A stretch of DNA of 64,000 bases from an uncultured Altererythrobacter sp. (GTDB lineage Bacteria > Pseudomonadota > Alphaproteobacteria > Sphingomonadales > Sphingomonadaceae), in contig CAJXJY010000004.1 in NCBI GenBank assembly GCA_913055875.1, forward strand, positions 1 to 64,000, in the 5' to 3' direction. Numbering within the stretch: position 1 is the first letter of the stretch; every line of letters starts with the position of its first letter. Below are positions 53,791 through 63,071 of the stretch, piece by piece. The translations under genes were made by a program, and so were the position numbers. The notes under the pieces were generated by a model. The model was not told where the DNA came from. It searched no databases and saw only the letters and a list, made by a program, of their open reading frames with translations.

Positions 53791-54993
53791 CTACTCCGCC
53801 GCCTGCGCTTCCATCATCCCGGCATGCACGTCGTCGATATGCGCCATGTGGAGCTTGCCCTTGCGCACCGCGAAAGCGAGCTTGCCCTCGACCAGTTCGA
53901 GCGCGTCCCGGCCGAACACCTCGTAGCGCCAGCCCTGCAGGATCGGCAGGTCGCGCACGCCCGCGGCGAGCGCTTCCATCTCGTCGGCCCTGGTCAGCAG
54001 CCGTGCAGCGACGTCGATCTCGCGCGCCCTGATTTTCAGCAGCAGCTTGAGCAGGTCCGCCACCAGCGCACCCTCCTTGCCGAGCGGGGCGCCGCGCTTG
54101 ACCTTCTGCGGCATCTCTTCCCTGGCCAGCGGCTCGGCACTCTCGAGCACTTTCATCAGCCGCTTGCCGATATCGTTGTCCTTCCACGCGTTCGACAGCC
54201 CGCGCACCTTGCCGAGATCGCCCTGCTTCTTCGGCGGATGGCCGGCGACGTCGGCGAGCGTCTCGTCGCGCATGATGCGGCCGCGCGGGATGTTCTTGTG
54301 CTGCGCCTCGCCCTCGCGCCACGCGGCGAGCGCCTTGAGCCGTCCGAGCACCTGCGGATTGCGCCCGGCCTGGCGGATGCGCTTCCACGCCTCCTCGGGG
54401 ACGGTGCGGTAATTGTCGGGATCGGCGAGCTTCTCCATCTCCGCGTCGAGCCATGCGCCGCGGCCGGTCTTGATCAGCTTCTTCAGGATCTTCGGGAAGA
54501 TTTTCGCCAGATGCGTGACGTCGCCGATCGCGTATTCGATCTGCCGGTCGGTCAGTGGGCGGCGGCTCCAGTCGGTGAAGCGCGCGCCCTTGTCGACCTG
54601 GATGCCGAGCCATGCATCGACCAGGTTGGCGTAACCGATCTGTTCGGACTGGCTGATCGCCATCATCGCGATCTGCGTGTCGAAGATCGGATGCGGAGTC
54701 GCCCCGGTCAGGTTGAAGATGATCTCGACGTCCTGCCCGCCGGCGTGGAAGACCTTGAGCACCGCCTCGTTCTCGCACAGCAGCTTGAGCAGCGGCTCGA
54801 GATCGAGCCCGTCGGCGAGCGGGTCGACCGCTGCGGCTTCCTCCTCGTTGCCGATCTGGACCAGGCACAGTTCGGGCCAGTAGGTGTTCTCGCGCATGAA
54901 CTCGGTGTCGACGCAGACGAAGTCGGACTTGGCGAGGCGGGTGCAGAGCGTTTCGAGCTCCGCAGTCTCGGTAATCAGCGGATGGATCTTCAT
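53791..54993 (-). CDS. rnd: Ribonuclease D
   Basis: This 400-residue 3'-5' exoribonuclease trims tRNA precursors. The DEDD nuclease domain has the first pair in FVCVDTEFMRENTYWPELCL, the third Asp in KVFHAGGQDVEI and the Tyr/Asp motif in DWSRRPLTDRQIEYAIGDV. An HRDC-type helical region follows with LKALAAWREGEAQ. It begins MKIHPLITETAELETLC. aspS in some sphingomonads lies beside rnd; here eight lipoprotein genes separate the two. Confidence 0.94.
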   Translation of the reverse strand: MKIHPLITETAELETLCTRLAKSDFVCVDTEFMRENTYWPELCLVQIGNEEEAAAVDPLADGLDLEPLLKLLCENEAVLKVFHAGGQDVEIIFNLTGATPHPIFDTQIAMMAISQSEQIGYANLVDAWLGIQVDKGARFTDWSRRPLTDRQIEYAIGDVTHLAKIFPKILKKLIKTGRGAWLDAEMEKLADPDNYRTVPEEAWKRIRQAGRNPQVLGRLKALAAWREGEAQHKNIPRGRIMRDETLADVAGHPPKKQGDLGKVRGLSNAWKDNDIGKRLMKVLESAEPLAREEMPQKVKRGAPLGKEGALVADLLKLLLKIRAREIDVAARLLTRADEMEALAAGVRDLPILQGWRYEVFGRDALELVEGKLAFAVRKGKLHMAHIDDVHAGMMEAQAAE

Positions 54994-55089
54994 GGTGTGC
55001 CGCTGTTAGCGCGCACCGCGAGTCGCGCCAATGGCGGCGAACGCGCTGCCAACGGTTTCGTGCAAGAGGCGATCGGCCGCCGGGCCGGC

Positions 55090-55734
55090 TCAGCGCGGGC
55101 AGTTGGCCAGAATGCCTTCCAGTTCCTGCATGAAACGCTGCTCGCCCAGCTGTTGGTAACGCTGCTCGAACTCCATGTAGATTCGCTCTTCCTGAGCGAC
55201 GAAATCGGCGTAGCCTCCGGGTTTGTCGACATTCATGACGAGCCGTTCCTCGGCAGCCGATGCAACCTCGACGGCGCGATTCAACTGCGCCTCCGTCGCG
55301 CCCGACTGGCTGTACAGTTCCATCGCGACGTAGCCGGCGACGTAGCATCTCAGCGCGGCCGAGGCCTGCGCCGGAGGCCGCGAATCGCGGTGTGCGCCCG
55401 GGACCTCCTGGTTCCGTCCCTGCTGGCGCGGCGGAGTGGCGGAGAGCGGAGGATCGCCGTTCGTCCTGCCCCCGGGTCCGTCATTCGATCCCGGCATCGG
55501 GATCCCGCCCTGCGGAAAGGGGAAGCCCTGCTGCCCACCGGGTCCTTGCGCCCCGGGTTGGGCGCCGCCGGGCTGGCCGTTCGGTCCGAAGCCGCCCGGC
55601 CCGGGATTGCCGCCCGGGTTCTGGCCGTAGCCGCCGGGAGGCGCGTCGGGATTCTGTTGCGGTTGCTGCACCGGCTGGTTGCAGGCTGCCAGCAGGGCGG
55701 CGCAGACAAGTGTGCTCGGGAGGGCGTATTTCAC
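55090..55734 (-). CDS. Array lipoprotein 8: Gly/Pro-rich linker lipoprotein, unknown function
   Basis: This 214-residue lipoprotein (lipobox LLAAC) has the longest linker of the array, about 95 residues of Gly, Pro, Gln and Asn (GGYGQNPGGNPGPGGFGPNG and similar). The helical domain starts at SAALRCYVAGYVAMELYSQS and ends at ILANCPR, so two cysteines bracket about 82 residues. A Tyr/Glu/Gln-rich helix (YMEFEQRYQQLGEQRF) lies between. GTG 55734 overlaps the stop of the upstream gene, and GGAAAGGA precedes it. It is the last gene of the leftward array. Function unknown. Confidence 0.8.
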   Translation of the reverse strand: MKYALPSTLVCAALLAACNQPVQQPQQNPDAPPGGYGQNPGGNPGPGGFGPNGQPGGAQPGAQGPGGQQGFPFPQGGIPMPGSNDGPGGRTNGDPPLSATPPRQQGRNQEVPGAHRDSRPPAQASAALRCYVAGYVAMELYSQSGATEAQLNRAVEVASAAEERLVMNVDKPGGYADFVAQEERIYMEFEQRYQQLGEQRFMQELEGILANCPR

Positions 55735-56300
55735 GATGGTGTCCTTTCCCTGTTGGCGGTTTCGGCCTCCGGCGCAGGATAGGCCGTGCATTGATCGACG
55801 ATCTGATCGATCTCGTATTCCCTGCGATACTCGTCGGCCATGCGGACGCGGTTGTCGAACTCGCCGCGGATCCATTCCATCGCCGTGTTGCGCTTAGTCG
55901 CGTCGAGCGGAGGGAGCGAGGCGAAGACCTGCTTGTGCTTGCGGCGGATGTATCTGGCGCGCTCGAGATAGGGGGCGGCAGCGGGATCGGCCCGGCCTTC
56001 CAGCAGGGGGATGATCGTGTCCGCCACGAAGATGCAGCGCAGGGAGAAGAACTGCGCTGCGGATACGCCTTCGGGCAGGGGAACCGCCCCGGCGCTGGAA
56101 TTGTCCTGCTCGGGAGCGGGCGGACCTTGCGGCCCTTCTCCGGGGTCTTGCTCGCCTCCGTCCGGTTGCGGCTCGACACCGCCGGGGCCCGCATGGCTTG
56201 CGGGCATGTCGGGTCCCGCTTGCTGCTGCATCGGCTGGCCGCACGCGGCCAGCAGCAGGCCGATGGCAGCCGAGGCGGCAGTCATTCGAGTCGCAACCAT
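55731..56300 (-). CDS. Array lipoprotein 7, unknown function
   Basis: This 189-residue lipoprotein has the lipobox LLAAC, with the mature start at CGQPMQQQ. A linker of about 50 residues rich in Gly, Pro, Gln and Glu follows. The conserved domain opens SLRCIFVADTIIPLLEGR and closes with IVDQCTAY. It contains many Arg and Tyr residues (ARYIRRKHKQVF, ADEYRREYEID). Start ATG 56300 was used; Met6 at 56285 is possible. Its stop overlaps the GTG of the next gene. It is closest in plan to lipoprotein 6 (LQCVFAADRTI). Confidence 0.8.
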   Translation of the reverse strand: MVATRMTAASAAIGLLLAACGQPMQQQAGPDMPASHAGPGGVEPQPDGGEQDPGEGPQGPPAPEQDNSSAGAVPLPEGVSAAQFFSLRCIFVADTIIPLLEGRADPAAAPYLERARYIRRKHKQVFASLPPLDATKRNTAMEWIRGEFDNRVRMADEYRREYEIDQIVDQCTAYPAPEAETANRERTPS

Positions 56301-56362
56301 GGTCGGCCCCCTATCCGTGACCTGCCTCGACGGCGTGCCCTGCACCGGCGCAGCGTTCCGGC

Positions 56363-56896
56363 TCAGTTTGCGGGCTCGGGCGGTGCGCCTTCCGATGCGG
56401 GTGGGGACTCCATCTCCATCGAGCGGGCCATGCCGCAGCGATCGACGAGGTCGATGCCGACATACATCCTGTCGGCTTCGGGCACCGTATCGATCAGCGC
56501 CTTGAAATCGTCCTCGATCATCTTCTGCGTCGCCTGGCGCGCGGCGTCGTCGAGCGCGGGCAGTTCGCCGAGCTTGGCGGTGTACTGGTCCTTCACCCAT
56601 TGCGAGCCCTGGCGATAGCCCTCGGCGTCGCGATCGTCTTTGCCCTTCATTTCGGCGATCGTGCGGTCGGCGGCGAACACGCATTGCAGCGCGGTGTAGT
56701 GCTCGTTCGTCACGCCCTCGGGAAGCGGGCCGGGCGGCACCGGCAAGCCGGGGTCCATCATGCGTGGATCGTCGAGCGGAGCGGCCGAGCCGTATCCGCC
56801 CGGTCCGTCGGCGCCGTTTTCCTCCTCGGCTCCGCCGCCGCAAGCGGCCAGCAGGGCGGTGCTGCCCAGCACAATGGTCAAGCTTCGCATTTTCAT
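56363..56896 (-). CDS. Array lipoprotein 6, unknown function
   Basis: This 177-residue lipoprotein has the lipobox LLAAC followed by GGG and an acidic, Gly/Pro linker (EEENGADGPGGYG). The domain opens ALQCVFAADRTIAEMKG and its second cysteine is in LVDRCGMARS. A Pro/Glu-rich tail of about 20 residues follows, unlike most of its relatives. GGAGGT lies just before ATG 56896, which overlaps the upstream stop by 4 bp. Function unknown; predicted to be lipid-anchored in the envelope. Confidence 0.8.
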   Translation of the reverse strand: MKMRSLTIVLGSTALLAACGGGAEEENGADGPGGYGSAAPLDDPRMMDPGLPVPPGPLPEGVTNEHYTALQCVFAADRTIAEMKGKDDRDAEGYRQGSQWVKDQYTAKLGELPALDDAARQATQKMIEDDFKALIDTVPEADRMYVGIDLVDRCGMARSMEMESPPASEGAPPEPAN

Positions 56897-57417
56897 CGGT
56901 TACCTCCCTCGAAACCGCCCTGTCCGGCGGGAATATTGTTGCGGCACGCGTCTGCCCGGCGACCGATCTCCATCGCGGCGGACGTGAAATCCATCTGGTC
57001 GAACAAGGCTCTGAATTCAGCCATGATCGGTTCGCCTTCGGCTTGCAGCGCTTCATGCGACAATCCGACCCGGTCTGCCAGTTCGTCGACCCGCTGGTCG
57101 TAATACTGGCGAACGGTCTCCGATCGTTCGCTATAGGCGAGCATCTGCTGCCGCTGCGCATCGTCGGGGGCCTTTTCGGCGAGCAGGTCGAAAATCCCGA
57201 CCGCCTGGTCGGCAGCGACCCAACAGCGGATCGCCGCCGTCAGTTCGGCGCGCGGCGAATTCGCCGGACCCCCGCCCGATGTTCCGGGCGGAACCGGCCC
57301 CGTCTGCATCGGCATCGGTCCCATGGGCTCCATGCCGTTGGGTTGCGGTTCGCCCGCGGAATTGTCGCAGGCTGCGAGTGCCACCAGTGCGAATGCAGCA
57401 AGACCAGACCTCATCAT
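56893..57417 (-). CDS. Array lipoprotein 5 (Asp at +2), unknown function
   Basis: This 174-residue lipoprotein has the lipobox LAAC followed by Asp-Asn. It is the only member with Asp at +2 of the mature protein, which in enterobacteria signals retention in the inner membrane. A Met/Pro/Gly linker follows (MEPMGPMPMQTGPVPPG). The domain opens AAIRCWVAADQAVGIFDLL and closes RRADACRNN, then a Gly-rich tail. GGGGAG precedes the ATG. A gap of 114 bp separates it from lipoprotein 4, the widest in the array, so a second promoter may lie there. Confidence 0.8.
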   Translation of the reverse strand: MMRSGLAAFALVALAACDNSAGEPQPNGMEPMGPMPMQTGPVPPGTSGGGPANSPRAELTAAIRCWVAADQAVGIFDLLAEKAPDDAQRQQMLAYSERSETVRQYYDQRVDELADRVGLSHEALQAEGEPIMAEFRALFDQMDFTSAAMEIGRRADACRNNIPAGQGGFEGGNR

Positions 57418-57531
57418 GACAACTCCCCTTTTGTGCCTGTCTGCCTCATAAGGCGCAGGAAACGCCCGAACGGCTCATGCAATTTCGCTGGTCCGGGTCT
57501 GCACCGGAACGGTCGAGGCGCACGGCACCTC

Positions 57532-58053
57532 TCAGCGCAGCGGATGTTGCGTGTCGCACCGCTTGGCGATCGGCACGACGTATTCCGCATACTCGTTCAC
57601 GCTCTGCGCCCGATCGAGCACCGCTTCGAATTCGTTCATCACTTCGGTCGAAATGGCATTGAGCTGCCCGCTCATGCCCTGCCGGTCCGCTTCGCGGGTC
57701 GCCCATTCGCCGTAGGCTTCGGAACGGCGACCGAATTCTTCGGCATCCGACAGGAAGATCCGCTTTTCCCTGCCGGTGCGCTGATCCGCACGCACCGAAG
57801 CGATGCGTTTCATCTCGTCGTAGGCATCCCAGCAGGTCGCCAGTTCGCGGATCAGTTGCGGGTTGGAAACCGGCTGCGCCGGCTGCGGCGCAACCATCGG
57901 CGCGGGCGGCTGTGCCATCGGCGGCAGCTGGCCGCTACCCTGCACCGGCTGTTGCGGCTGCGGTTGTTGCCGGGGTTGCTGCTCGTTGCAGCCGGTTACC
58001 AGCATTCCCGCTGCGGCCAGGCTTGCGAGGGCTGAATACGCGGCCTTGGGCAT
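57532..58053 (-). CDS. Array lipoprotein 4, unknown function
   Basis: This 173-residue lipoprotein has the lipobox MLVTGC and a Gln/Pro linker (NEQQPRQQPQPQQPVQ) of about 45 residues. The domain opens LIRELATCWDAYDEMKRIA, has the mid motif EEFGRRSEAYGEW and closes VVPIAKRCDTQHPLR. The pattern matches lipoproteins 2 and 3 at each of these points. GGAGGAAAACG precedes ATG 58053. Function unknown. Confidence 0.82.
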   Translation of the reverse strand: MPKAAYSALASLAAAGMLVTGCNEQQPRQQPQPQQPVQGSGQLPPMAQPPAPMVAPQPAQPVSNPQLIRELATCWDAYDEMKRIASVRADQRTGREKRIFLSDAEEFGRRSEAYGEWATREADRQGMSGQLNAISTEVMNEFEAVLDRAQSVNEYAEYVVPIAKRCDTQHPLR

Positions 58054-58090
58054 ATCGTTTTCCTCCGGATAGTCAGGTGGTTCGCAGCGG

Positions 58091-58612
58091 TCACGAGAGC
58101 GGATATTCCTTCGAGCAGCGACCGACGATCGGAAGGATATGGCCGAGATAGGCCTGGACGCCGTCGGCCCGGTCGATCGCCGCGCTGAACTCGGCTTCGA
58201 CCTCCTTGGCGACGGCGCTGACCTGCTCCTTGGTGAAGCCCTGCGCATCCTGCTGGGCAAGGACCATCTTGGCATAGGCCTCCGACCGCCGGTCGTAATC
58301 CTCGGCATCGCGGAGGAAATCCTGCCCCGTCTGGCCGCCCTCGTTCTCGGCCAGCATCCGCATGATGTTCCTGAATTGCTGATAGCCCTTCCAGCATGTC
58401 AGCAATTCGCGGATGACCCTGGTCGGCTGATTGACCGGTTGCTGGCCCGTCCCCTGCTGCGGCTGCGCCGGTGGCTGCGGCATGTTGGGAAACGGCATCG
58501 GGGTTTGCTGGCCGGCGGGCGGCTCGGGTTGCTGCGATTGCTGCTCGCACCCGGCCAGCAGCAATCCCGCCGCAGTCAGGCTCACGAGCATTCCATACTG
58601 GGTCTTGCGCAT
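58091..58612 (-). CDS. Array lipoprotein 3, unknown function
   Basis: This 173-residue lipoprotein has the lipobox LLLAGC. Its linker contains PPAGQQTPMPFPNMPQPPAQ, almost identical to that of lipoprotein 2. The domain opens VIRELLTCWKGYQQFRNIM, has the mid motif EDYDRRSEAYAKMVLAQQ and closes ILPIVGRCSKEYPLS. GAGGAAAACGA precedes ATG 58612; a longer start at 58651 is less likely. It is the closest relative of lipoprotein 2, a recent duplication. Confidence 0.83.
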   Translation of the reverse strand: MRKTQYGMLVSLTAAGLLLAGCEQQSQQPEPPAGQQTPMPFPNMPQPPAQPQQGTGQQPVNQPTRVIRELLTCWKGYQQFRNIMRMLAENEGGQTGQDFLRDAEDYDRRSEAYAKMVLAQQDAQGFTKEQVSAVAKEVEAEFSAAIDRADGVQAYLGHILPIVGRCSKEYPLS

Positions 58613-58647
58613 TTCGTTTTCCTCCACAGTGCGAGGTGGCAGTGGTG

Positions 58648-59181
58648 TCATCGAACGGGGTATTCCTCGTGGCAGACCTCGGTGATCGGAACGAGGTAGT
58701 TGAGATAGGCCTCGACGCCTTCGGCCCGGTCGCGTACGCCGTTGCTGTTGCTCTCGACCTGCTTGGCCACATTGGCGACCTGCTCATCGGTAAAACCCCG
58801 CTCCTGTTGTTGCGAGAGCACCATGCGCGCGTAGACGTTGGAGATACGATGCCATTCCTCGGCAGCGCGTGCGAAACGTTGCGCCTTCTCGCCCTGTTCG
58901 TTCTCGGCCAGCAACTCGTTGACCTTGCCAAGCTGCTGGTAGGTTTTCCAGCAGATGAGCAGATCGCGGATTGTCGCTGCCGGGTCGGAGGACTGGTAAG
59001 GGCTTTGCTCCTGCGGTTGCTGGCCCTGCGGCTGGGCCGGCGGCTGCGGCACGTTGGGAAACGGCATCGGGGTTTGCTGACCGGCGGGCGGAGGCGGCTG
59101 TTGCGGTTCCTGCTCGCACCCGACCAGCAGCAACCCGAAAACGACCGGGATCGTAGCTGCTGTTCGGTGGCGCGTCGTCAT
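58648..59181 (-). CDS. Array lipoprotein 2, unknown function
   Basis: This 177-residue lipoprotein has the lipobox LLLVGC. The linker is Pro/Gln-rich and shares AGQQTPMPFPN and PQPPAQPQ with lipoprotein 3. The domain opens TIRDLLICWKTYQQLGKVN and closes VPITEVCHEEYPVR, with the mid motif EEWHRISNVYARMVLSQQQ. AGGAGG precedes ATG 59181. About 50 bp of linker-coding DNA is nearly identical to that in lipoprotein 3. Function unknown. Confidence 0.83.
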   Translation of the reverse strand: MTTRHRTAATIPVVFGLLLVGCEQEPQQPPPPAGQQTPMPFPNVPQPPAQPQGQQPQEQSPYQSSDPAATIRDLLICWKTYQQLGKVNELLAENEQGEKAQRFARAAEEWHRISNVYARMVLSQQQERGFTDEQVANVAKQVESNSNGVRDRAEGVEAYLNYLVPITEVCHEEYPVR

Positions 59182-59248
59182 TCAAGGCCTCCTTGTTTTC
59201 GCAACGCCGATCGTCTTACTACCGGCAGGCTAGGACTTGCGCCGATAG

Positions 59249-59764
59249 CTAACCGTCGATCCGGGCGGTGCACTGATCCAGCCACCCCGCGAGAACCTTC
59301 AGAGATGCTGGATCATCGGTGTAGCTCCCCCCGAGATCGTCTATCTCTTCCTCGACGATTTCGGCCTCGCGGGTCATCGTCGCCATGGCGAACTTGCCTT
59401 CCCTGACGAGCGTCTCGGCGTATTCGCCGTAATAGTCCCTTACCCGGGTGACGTTGTCGCGGCGCGCTTCCCATTCCGCCTTTTCGCCGGCGCTTTCGGA
59501 GTAGCCCGCCGCATCGCCGTAATTGCGGATAAGCGGCTCTGCGCCGAGCACGCAGCGCGCCACTTCGCGGACCATGGCGATGTCGGGATTGTCGGGCAGA
59601 GCGGGAAATTGCGGATGCGGCTCGATCACGCCCATACCTGACTGGGCAGGCGGGTTCGGGTCCGGCGCCGAGCCGGCGCCGACGTCTTGCCGCTCGGGCG
59701 TCTCCTGGCAGGCGGCAAGGCCGAGCGCGAGCGGAATGGCGATCAGGTACGGGCTGCGGATCAC
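59249..59764 (-). CDS. Array lipoprotein 1 (first of eight), unknown function
   Basis: This 171-residue lipoprotein begins at GTG 59764 after AAAGGAGAC. The lipobox is LGLAAC and the linker (about 45 residues) is Asp/Pro/Gly-rich rather than Gln-rich. The domain opens [20 protein letters not shown] and closes [14 protein letters not shown]. The mid segment has [16 protein letters not shown]. It is the most divergent in the linker but keeps both cysteines. It leads the array and is divergent from aspS; the 179-bp gap should hold the array promoter. Confidence 0.8.
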   Translation of the reverse strand: MIRSPYLIAIPLALGLAACQETPERQDVGAGSAPDPNPPAQSGMGVIEPHPQFPALPDNPDIAMVREVARCVLGAEPLIRNYGDAAGYSESAGEKAEWEARRDNVTRVRDYYGEYAETLVREGKFAMATMTREAEIVEEEIDDLGGSYTDDPASLKVLAGWLDQCTARIDG

Positions 59765-59943
59765 GAGTGTCTCCTTTCGCTATGCTGTCACCTGAACAAG
59801 GCGTGCGAATGCGCCGATCGGCTCACGAAACTTTTTCGAGAGGGGTGACGCGGCGCGACGGAGCGGTTAAGTGCGCCCCGAAATTCCACCCCGGATACCG
59901 CAGCGCCCGGCCGGCGCGCTCCACTGACAGACCGAAACCCATC

Positions 59944-61767
59944 ATGACCCTGCATGCCTACCGTACCCACACCTGCGCCGCGCTGACCGAGAGCGATGTC
60001 GGCGAAACCGTACGCCTGTCGGGCTGGGTGCACAAGAAGCGCGACCATGGCGGCGTGCTGTTCGTCGATCTGCGCGACCATTACGGCATCACGCAGATCG
60101 TCGCCGACGAGGACAGCGAGGCGCTCGAACTGCTCGACGGGCTCAAGCTGGAATCGGTCGTGACGGTCGACGGGGTGGTCAAGGCGCGCACCGCCGAAAC
60201 GGTCAACGCCAACCTGCCGACCGGCGCAATCGAGGTCTTCGCCAGGGCGGCGACGGTACAGAGCCGCGCCGAGGAGCTGCCGCTGCCGGTCGCGGGCGAG
60301 CAGGACTACCCCGAGGACATCCGCCTCAAATACCGCTTCGTCGACCTGCGCCGCGAGACGATGCATCGCAACATCATGCTGCGAAACCAGGTGATCCAGA
60401 GCCTGCGCCGCCGCATGACCGAGCAGGGTTTTTCCGAATTTCAGACCCCGATCCTCGGAGCCTCGAGCCCCGAGGGTGCGCGCGACTACCTCGTGCCGAG
60501 CCGGCTCCATCCGGGCCGTTTCTACGCGCTGCCGCAGGCGCCGCAGATGTTCAAGCAGCTGCTGATGGTCGCCGGGTTCGACCGCTATTTCCAGATCGCG
60601 CCGTGCTTCCGCGACGAAGACCTGCGCGCCGACCGCAGCCCCGAATTCTACCAGCTCGATTTCGAGATGAGCTTCGTCACGCAGGAAGACGTGTTCCAGG
60701 CATTGGAACCGGTGCTGGCGGGCGTGTTCGAGGAGTTCGCCGACGGCAAGAGCGTGACCGCGGCGGGCGAATTCCCGCGCATCCCCTATGCCGAGGCGAT
60801 GCTCAAATACGGCACCGACAAGCCCGATTTGCGCAACCCGCTGACGATTTCGGATGTCACCAGCCACTTCGAAAAGAGCGGCTTCGGCCTGTTCGAGAAG
60901 ATCGTCGGCGGGGGCGGGCGTGTGCGCGTCGTCCCGGCCCCGAACACGCATGAGAAAAGTCGAAAATTCTTCGACGATATGAACGACTGGGCGCGGCGCG
61001 AGGGTTTCGCCGGGCTCGGCTACGTCACCAGAAAAGCCGGCGAATTCGGCGGGCCGATCGCCAAGAACCACGGCCCAGAGAACATGGCGAAGCTTTACGA
61101 CGAGCTGGGGCTGGGCGAGAACGACGGGCTGTTCTTCGCCGCCGGCAAGGAGAAGGACGCGGCCAAGCTCGCCGGCGCCGCGCGCACCCGCGTGGGCGAG
61201 GAACTCGGCCTGATCGAGCAGGGCTGCTTCAAGTTCTGCTGGATCGTCGATTTCCCGATGTTCGAATACGACGAGGAGCTGAAACGGGTCGATTTCAGCC
61301 ACAACCCCTTCTCGATGCCGCAGGGCGAGATGGCGGCGCTCGAGACGCAGGACCCGCTCGACGTGCTCGCGTGGCAGTACGACATCGTCTGCAACGGCTA
61401 CGAGCTCAGCTCGGGCGCGATCCGGAACCACCGGCCGGACATCATGTACAAGGCGTTCGAGATCGCGGGCTATGCCAAGGACGAGGTCGACGCGAACTTC
61501 TCGGGGATGATCGAGGCGTTCAAGCTCGGCGCGCCGCCGCATGGCGGCTCGGCGCCGGGGATCGACCGCATCGTGATGCTGCTCGCCGACGAGCCCAATA
61601 TCCGCGAGGTCATCGCCTTCCCGATGAACCAGCGCGCGCAGGACTTGATGATGGGCGCGCCGAGTGTAGTCTCGCCGAAGCAGCTGCGCGAGCTGTCGAT
61701 CCGCACCGTCGAACCGCCCAAGGCCGACGCGGCGGAAAAGGTGCGGACCGACACTATCGGGGACTAG
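59944..61767 (+). CDS. aspS: Aspartate-tRNA ligase
   Basis: This 607-residue class II synthetase is of the bacterial type. The N-terminal OB-fold anticodon domain starts near [23 protein letters not shown]. Motif 2 is in [18 protein letters not shown] and motif 3 in [22 protein letters not shown]. The GAD insertion domain typical of bacteria lies between. ATG 59944 gives [14 protein letters not shown]; the frame is open upstream to 59767 but has no signal there. The enzyme may charge tRNA-Asn as well in bacteria lacking AsnRS, which cannot be judged from this window. Confidence 0.96.
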   Translation: MTLHAYRTHTCAALTESDVGETVRLSGWVHKKRDHGGVLFVDLRDHYGITQIVADEDSEALELLDGLKLESVVTVDGVVKARTAETVNANLPTGAIEVFARAATVQSRAEELPLPVAGEQDYPEDIRLKYRFVDLRRETMHRNIMLRNQVIQSLRRRMTEQGFSEFQTPILGASSPEGARDYLVPSRLHPGRFYALPQAPQMFKQLLMVAGFDRYFQIAPCFRDEDLRADRSPEFYQLDFEMSFVTQEDVFQALEPVLAGVFEEFADGKSVTAAGEFPRIPYAEAMLKYGTDKPDLRNPLTISDVTSHFEKSGFGLFEKIVGGGGRVRVVPAPNTHEKSRKFFDDMNDWARREGFAGLGYVTRKAGEFGGPIAKNHGPENMAKLYDELGLGENDGLFFAAGKEKDAAKLAGAARTRVGEELGLIEQGCFKFCWIVDFPMFEYDEELKRVDFSHNPFSMPQGEMAALETQDPLDVLAWQYDIVCNGYELSSGAIRNHRPDIMYKAFEIAGYAKDEVDANFSGMIEAFKLGAPPHGGSAPGIDRIVMLLADEPNIREVIAFPMNQRAQDLMMGAPSVVSPKQLRELSIRTVEPPKADAAEKVRTDTIGD

Positions 61768-61790
61768 CGCGCCGGGCCAGGGGGATAGCA

Positions 61791-62720
61791 ATGAGATTTG
61801 CCGCCGTACTCGCCATCATGGGAGCGGCTTTCGCTCTCTCCCCCGCTGTGGTGCAGGCCGAAACGCTGCACATCGAAGGCACGATGCCGGCGGAAAACGA
61901 CGCGGCGGCGGGGCTGTCGAGCATGGTGGTCGAGCGGTTCGGCGGCGAGCACGGCTCGGCGCTGTCGCTGGCGATCGAGGATGCGCTGCGCGACGCCTAT
62001 TTTCGCGGCGAGCCCTATTTTCGCATCCTGCCGCCGGGGGGCGGCAATGCGCCGGACGGGACGCTGCGCGGCGAGGCCTATACCGAAACCGACCGCTCGC
62101 GAGTCGAGCGCGAGCGCCGCGTCTGCGTCGAGGAGGACGATCGCGGCAAGTGCATCAAGCGCGAGACGCGCAAGGTCGAGTGTCGCCGCACGGTGATCGG
62201 GTTCGTCTATTCGATCCGGCTGATCGCCTATAACGGCAATCTGCTGCATTCGGAGGACGCGGAGCGCACGCGCGAACACGTCCGCTGCCCGGGCGACGAC
62301 GGCGATCCGCCGCGCCCCGAACAGGTCGCGCGCGAATTCTCCCGCGCCATCGCCGATGAAATCCGCGGCAAATTCGTGCCCGCGCACGGCGTTCGCGAAG
62401 TCCGGGTGATGGAGAGCCGCGACGGCCTCCGGCGCGAGGACCGCGATCGCTTCCGCGAGGCGGTGCGGCTGACCAAGCAGGACGAGTCGGCCGCCTGCGC
62501 GGTATGGGAGGCGTTGCTCGCCGCCAATCCGGACCATGCTTCCACCGTGTTCAATATCGGCCTGTGCGCCGAACGGCGCGACGAGCGCGACGAGGCGGCA
62601 CGGTTCTATCGCCGCACGCTGGAACTGAAGCCGCGCGATTCCTATCCGCTCGAGGGTCTGGGCCGGTTGGAGGGCTACGATCGCGCAGATCGGCAGCTCG
62701 CGGCGCATTTCGGGGCCTGA
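61791..62720 (+). CDS. Secreted TPR-like protein, unknown function
   Basis: This 309-residue protein has a signal peptide ending near VVQA-ET. A beta-rich region follows, with a basic, cysteine-containing stretch ([17 protein letters not shown], then VECRRT), and a further cysteine in EHVRCPGDD. The C-terminal 90 residues look like two TPR units ([39 protein letters not shown]). AGGGGGATAGCA precedes ATG 61791, which lies 23 bp after aspS. I recognise no named family. A periplasmic location is expected; there is no lipobox. Confidence 0.75.
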   Translation: MRFAAVLAIMGAAFALSPAVVQAETLHIEGTMPAENDAAAGLSSMVVERFGGEHGSALSLAIEDALRDAYFRGEPYFRILPPGGGNAPDGTLRGEAYTETDRSRVERERRVCVEEDDRGKCIKRETRKVECRRTVIGFVYSIRLIAYNGNLLHSEDAERTREHVRCPGDDGDPPRPEQVAREFSRAIADEIRGKFVPAHGVREVRVMESRDGLRREDRDRFREAVRLTKQDESAACAVWEALLAANPDHASTVFNIGLCAERRDERDEAARFYRRTLELKPRDSYPLEGLGRLEGYDRADRQLAAHFGA

Positions 62721-62820
62721 TTCGCGCAGCGATCGCATCGACGCCGGGCACTTGCGCTCGCTTCGTCCGTTCACTAGGGCGAAAGGCAATCCAGCAAACC
62801 CCCAACGAAGAGGGAAGATT

Positions 62821-63057
62821 ATGAGCGATACCGCCGACCGCGTGCAGAAGATTGTCGTCGAGCATCTCGGCGTCGAGGCCGACAAGGTCACCCAGGAAGC
62901 GAGCTTCATCGACGATCTGGGCGCCGACAGCCTCGACATCGTCGAGCTGGTGATGGCGTTCGAAGAGGAATTCGGCGTCGAAATCCCCGACGATGCGGCC
63001 GAGAAGATCACCACCGTCGGCGATGCGACGAAATATATCGAAGAGCACAAGGGCTAA
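62821..63057 (+). CDS. acpP: Acyl carrier protein
   Basis: This 78-residue acidic four-helix protein carries fatty-acyl chains on a phosphopantetheine attached to Ser in the motif [10 protein letters not shown]. The sequence starts [23 protein letters not shown] and is typical throughout. GAAGAGGGAAGATT lies before the ATG. fabF follows at 63255, the usual acpP-fabF order, but a compound palindromic repeat lies between. It serves as substrate for FabZ, FabF and the FabH-like protein in this window. Confidence 0.97.
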   Translation: MSDTADRVQKIVVEHLGVEADKVTQEASFIDDLGADSLDIVELVMAFEEEFGVEIPDDAAEKITTVGDATKYIEEHKG

Positions 63058-63071
63058 GGCGTTACGCTTCA

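Noticed and set aside
59788-61791. 667-residue open frame antisense to aspS
   Set aside because: aspS has all class II synthetase motifs; the reverse frame has none and no ribosome-binding site.
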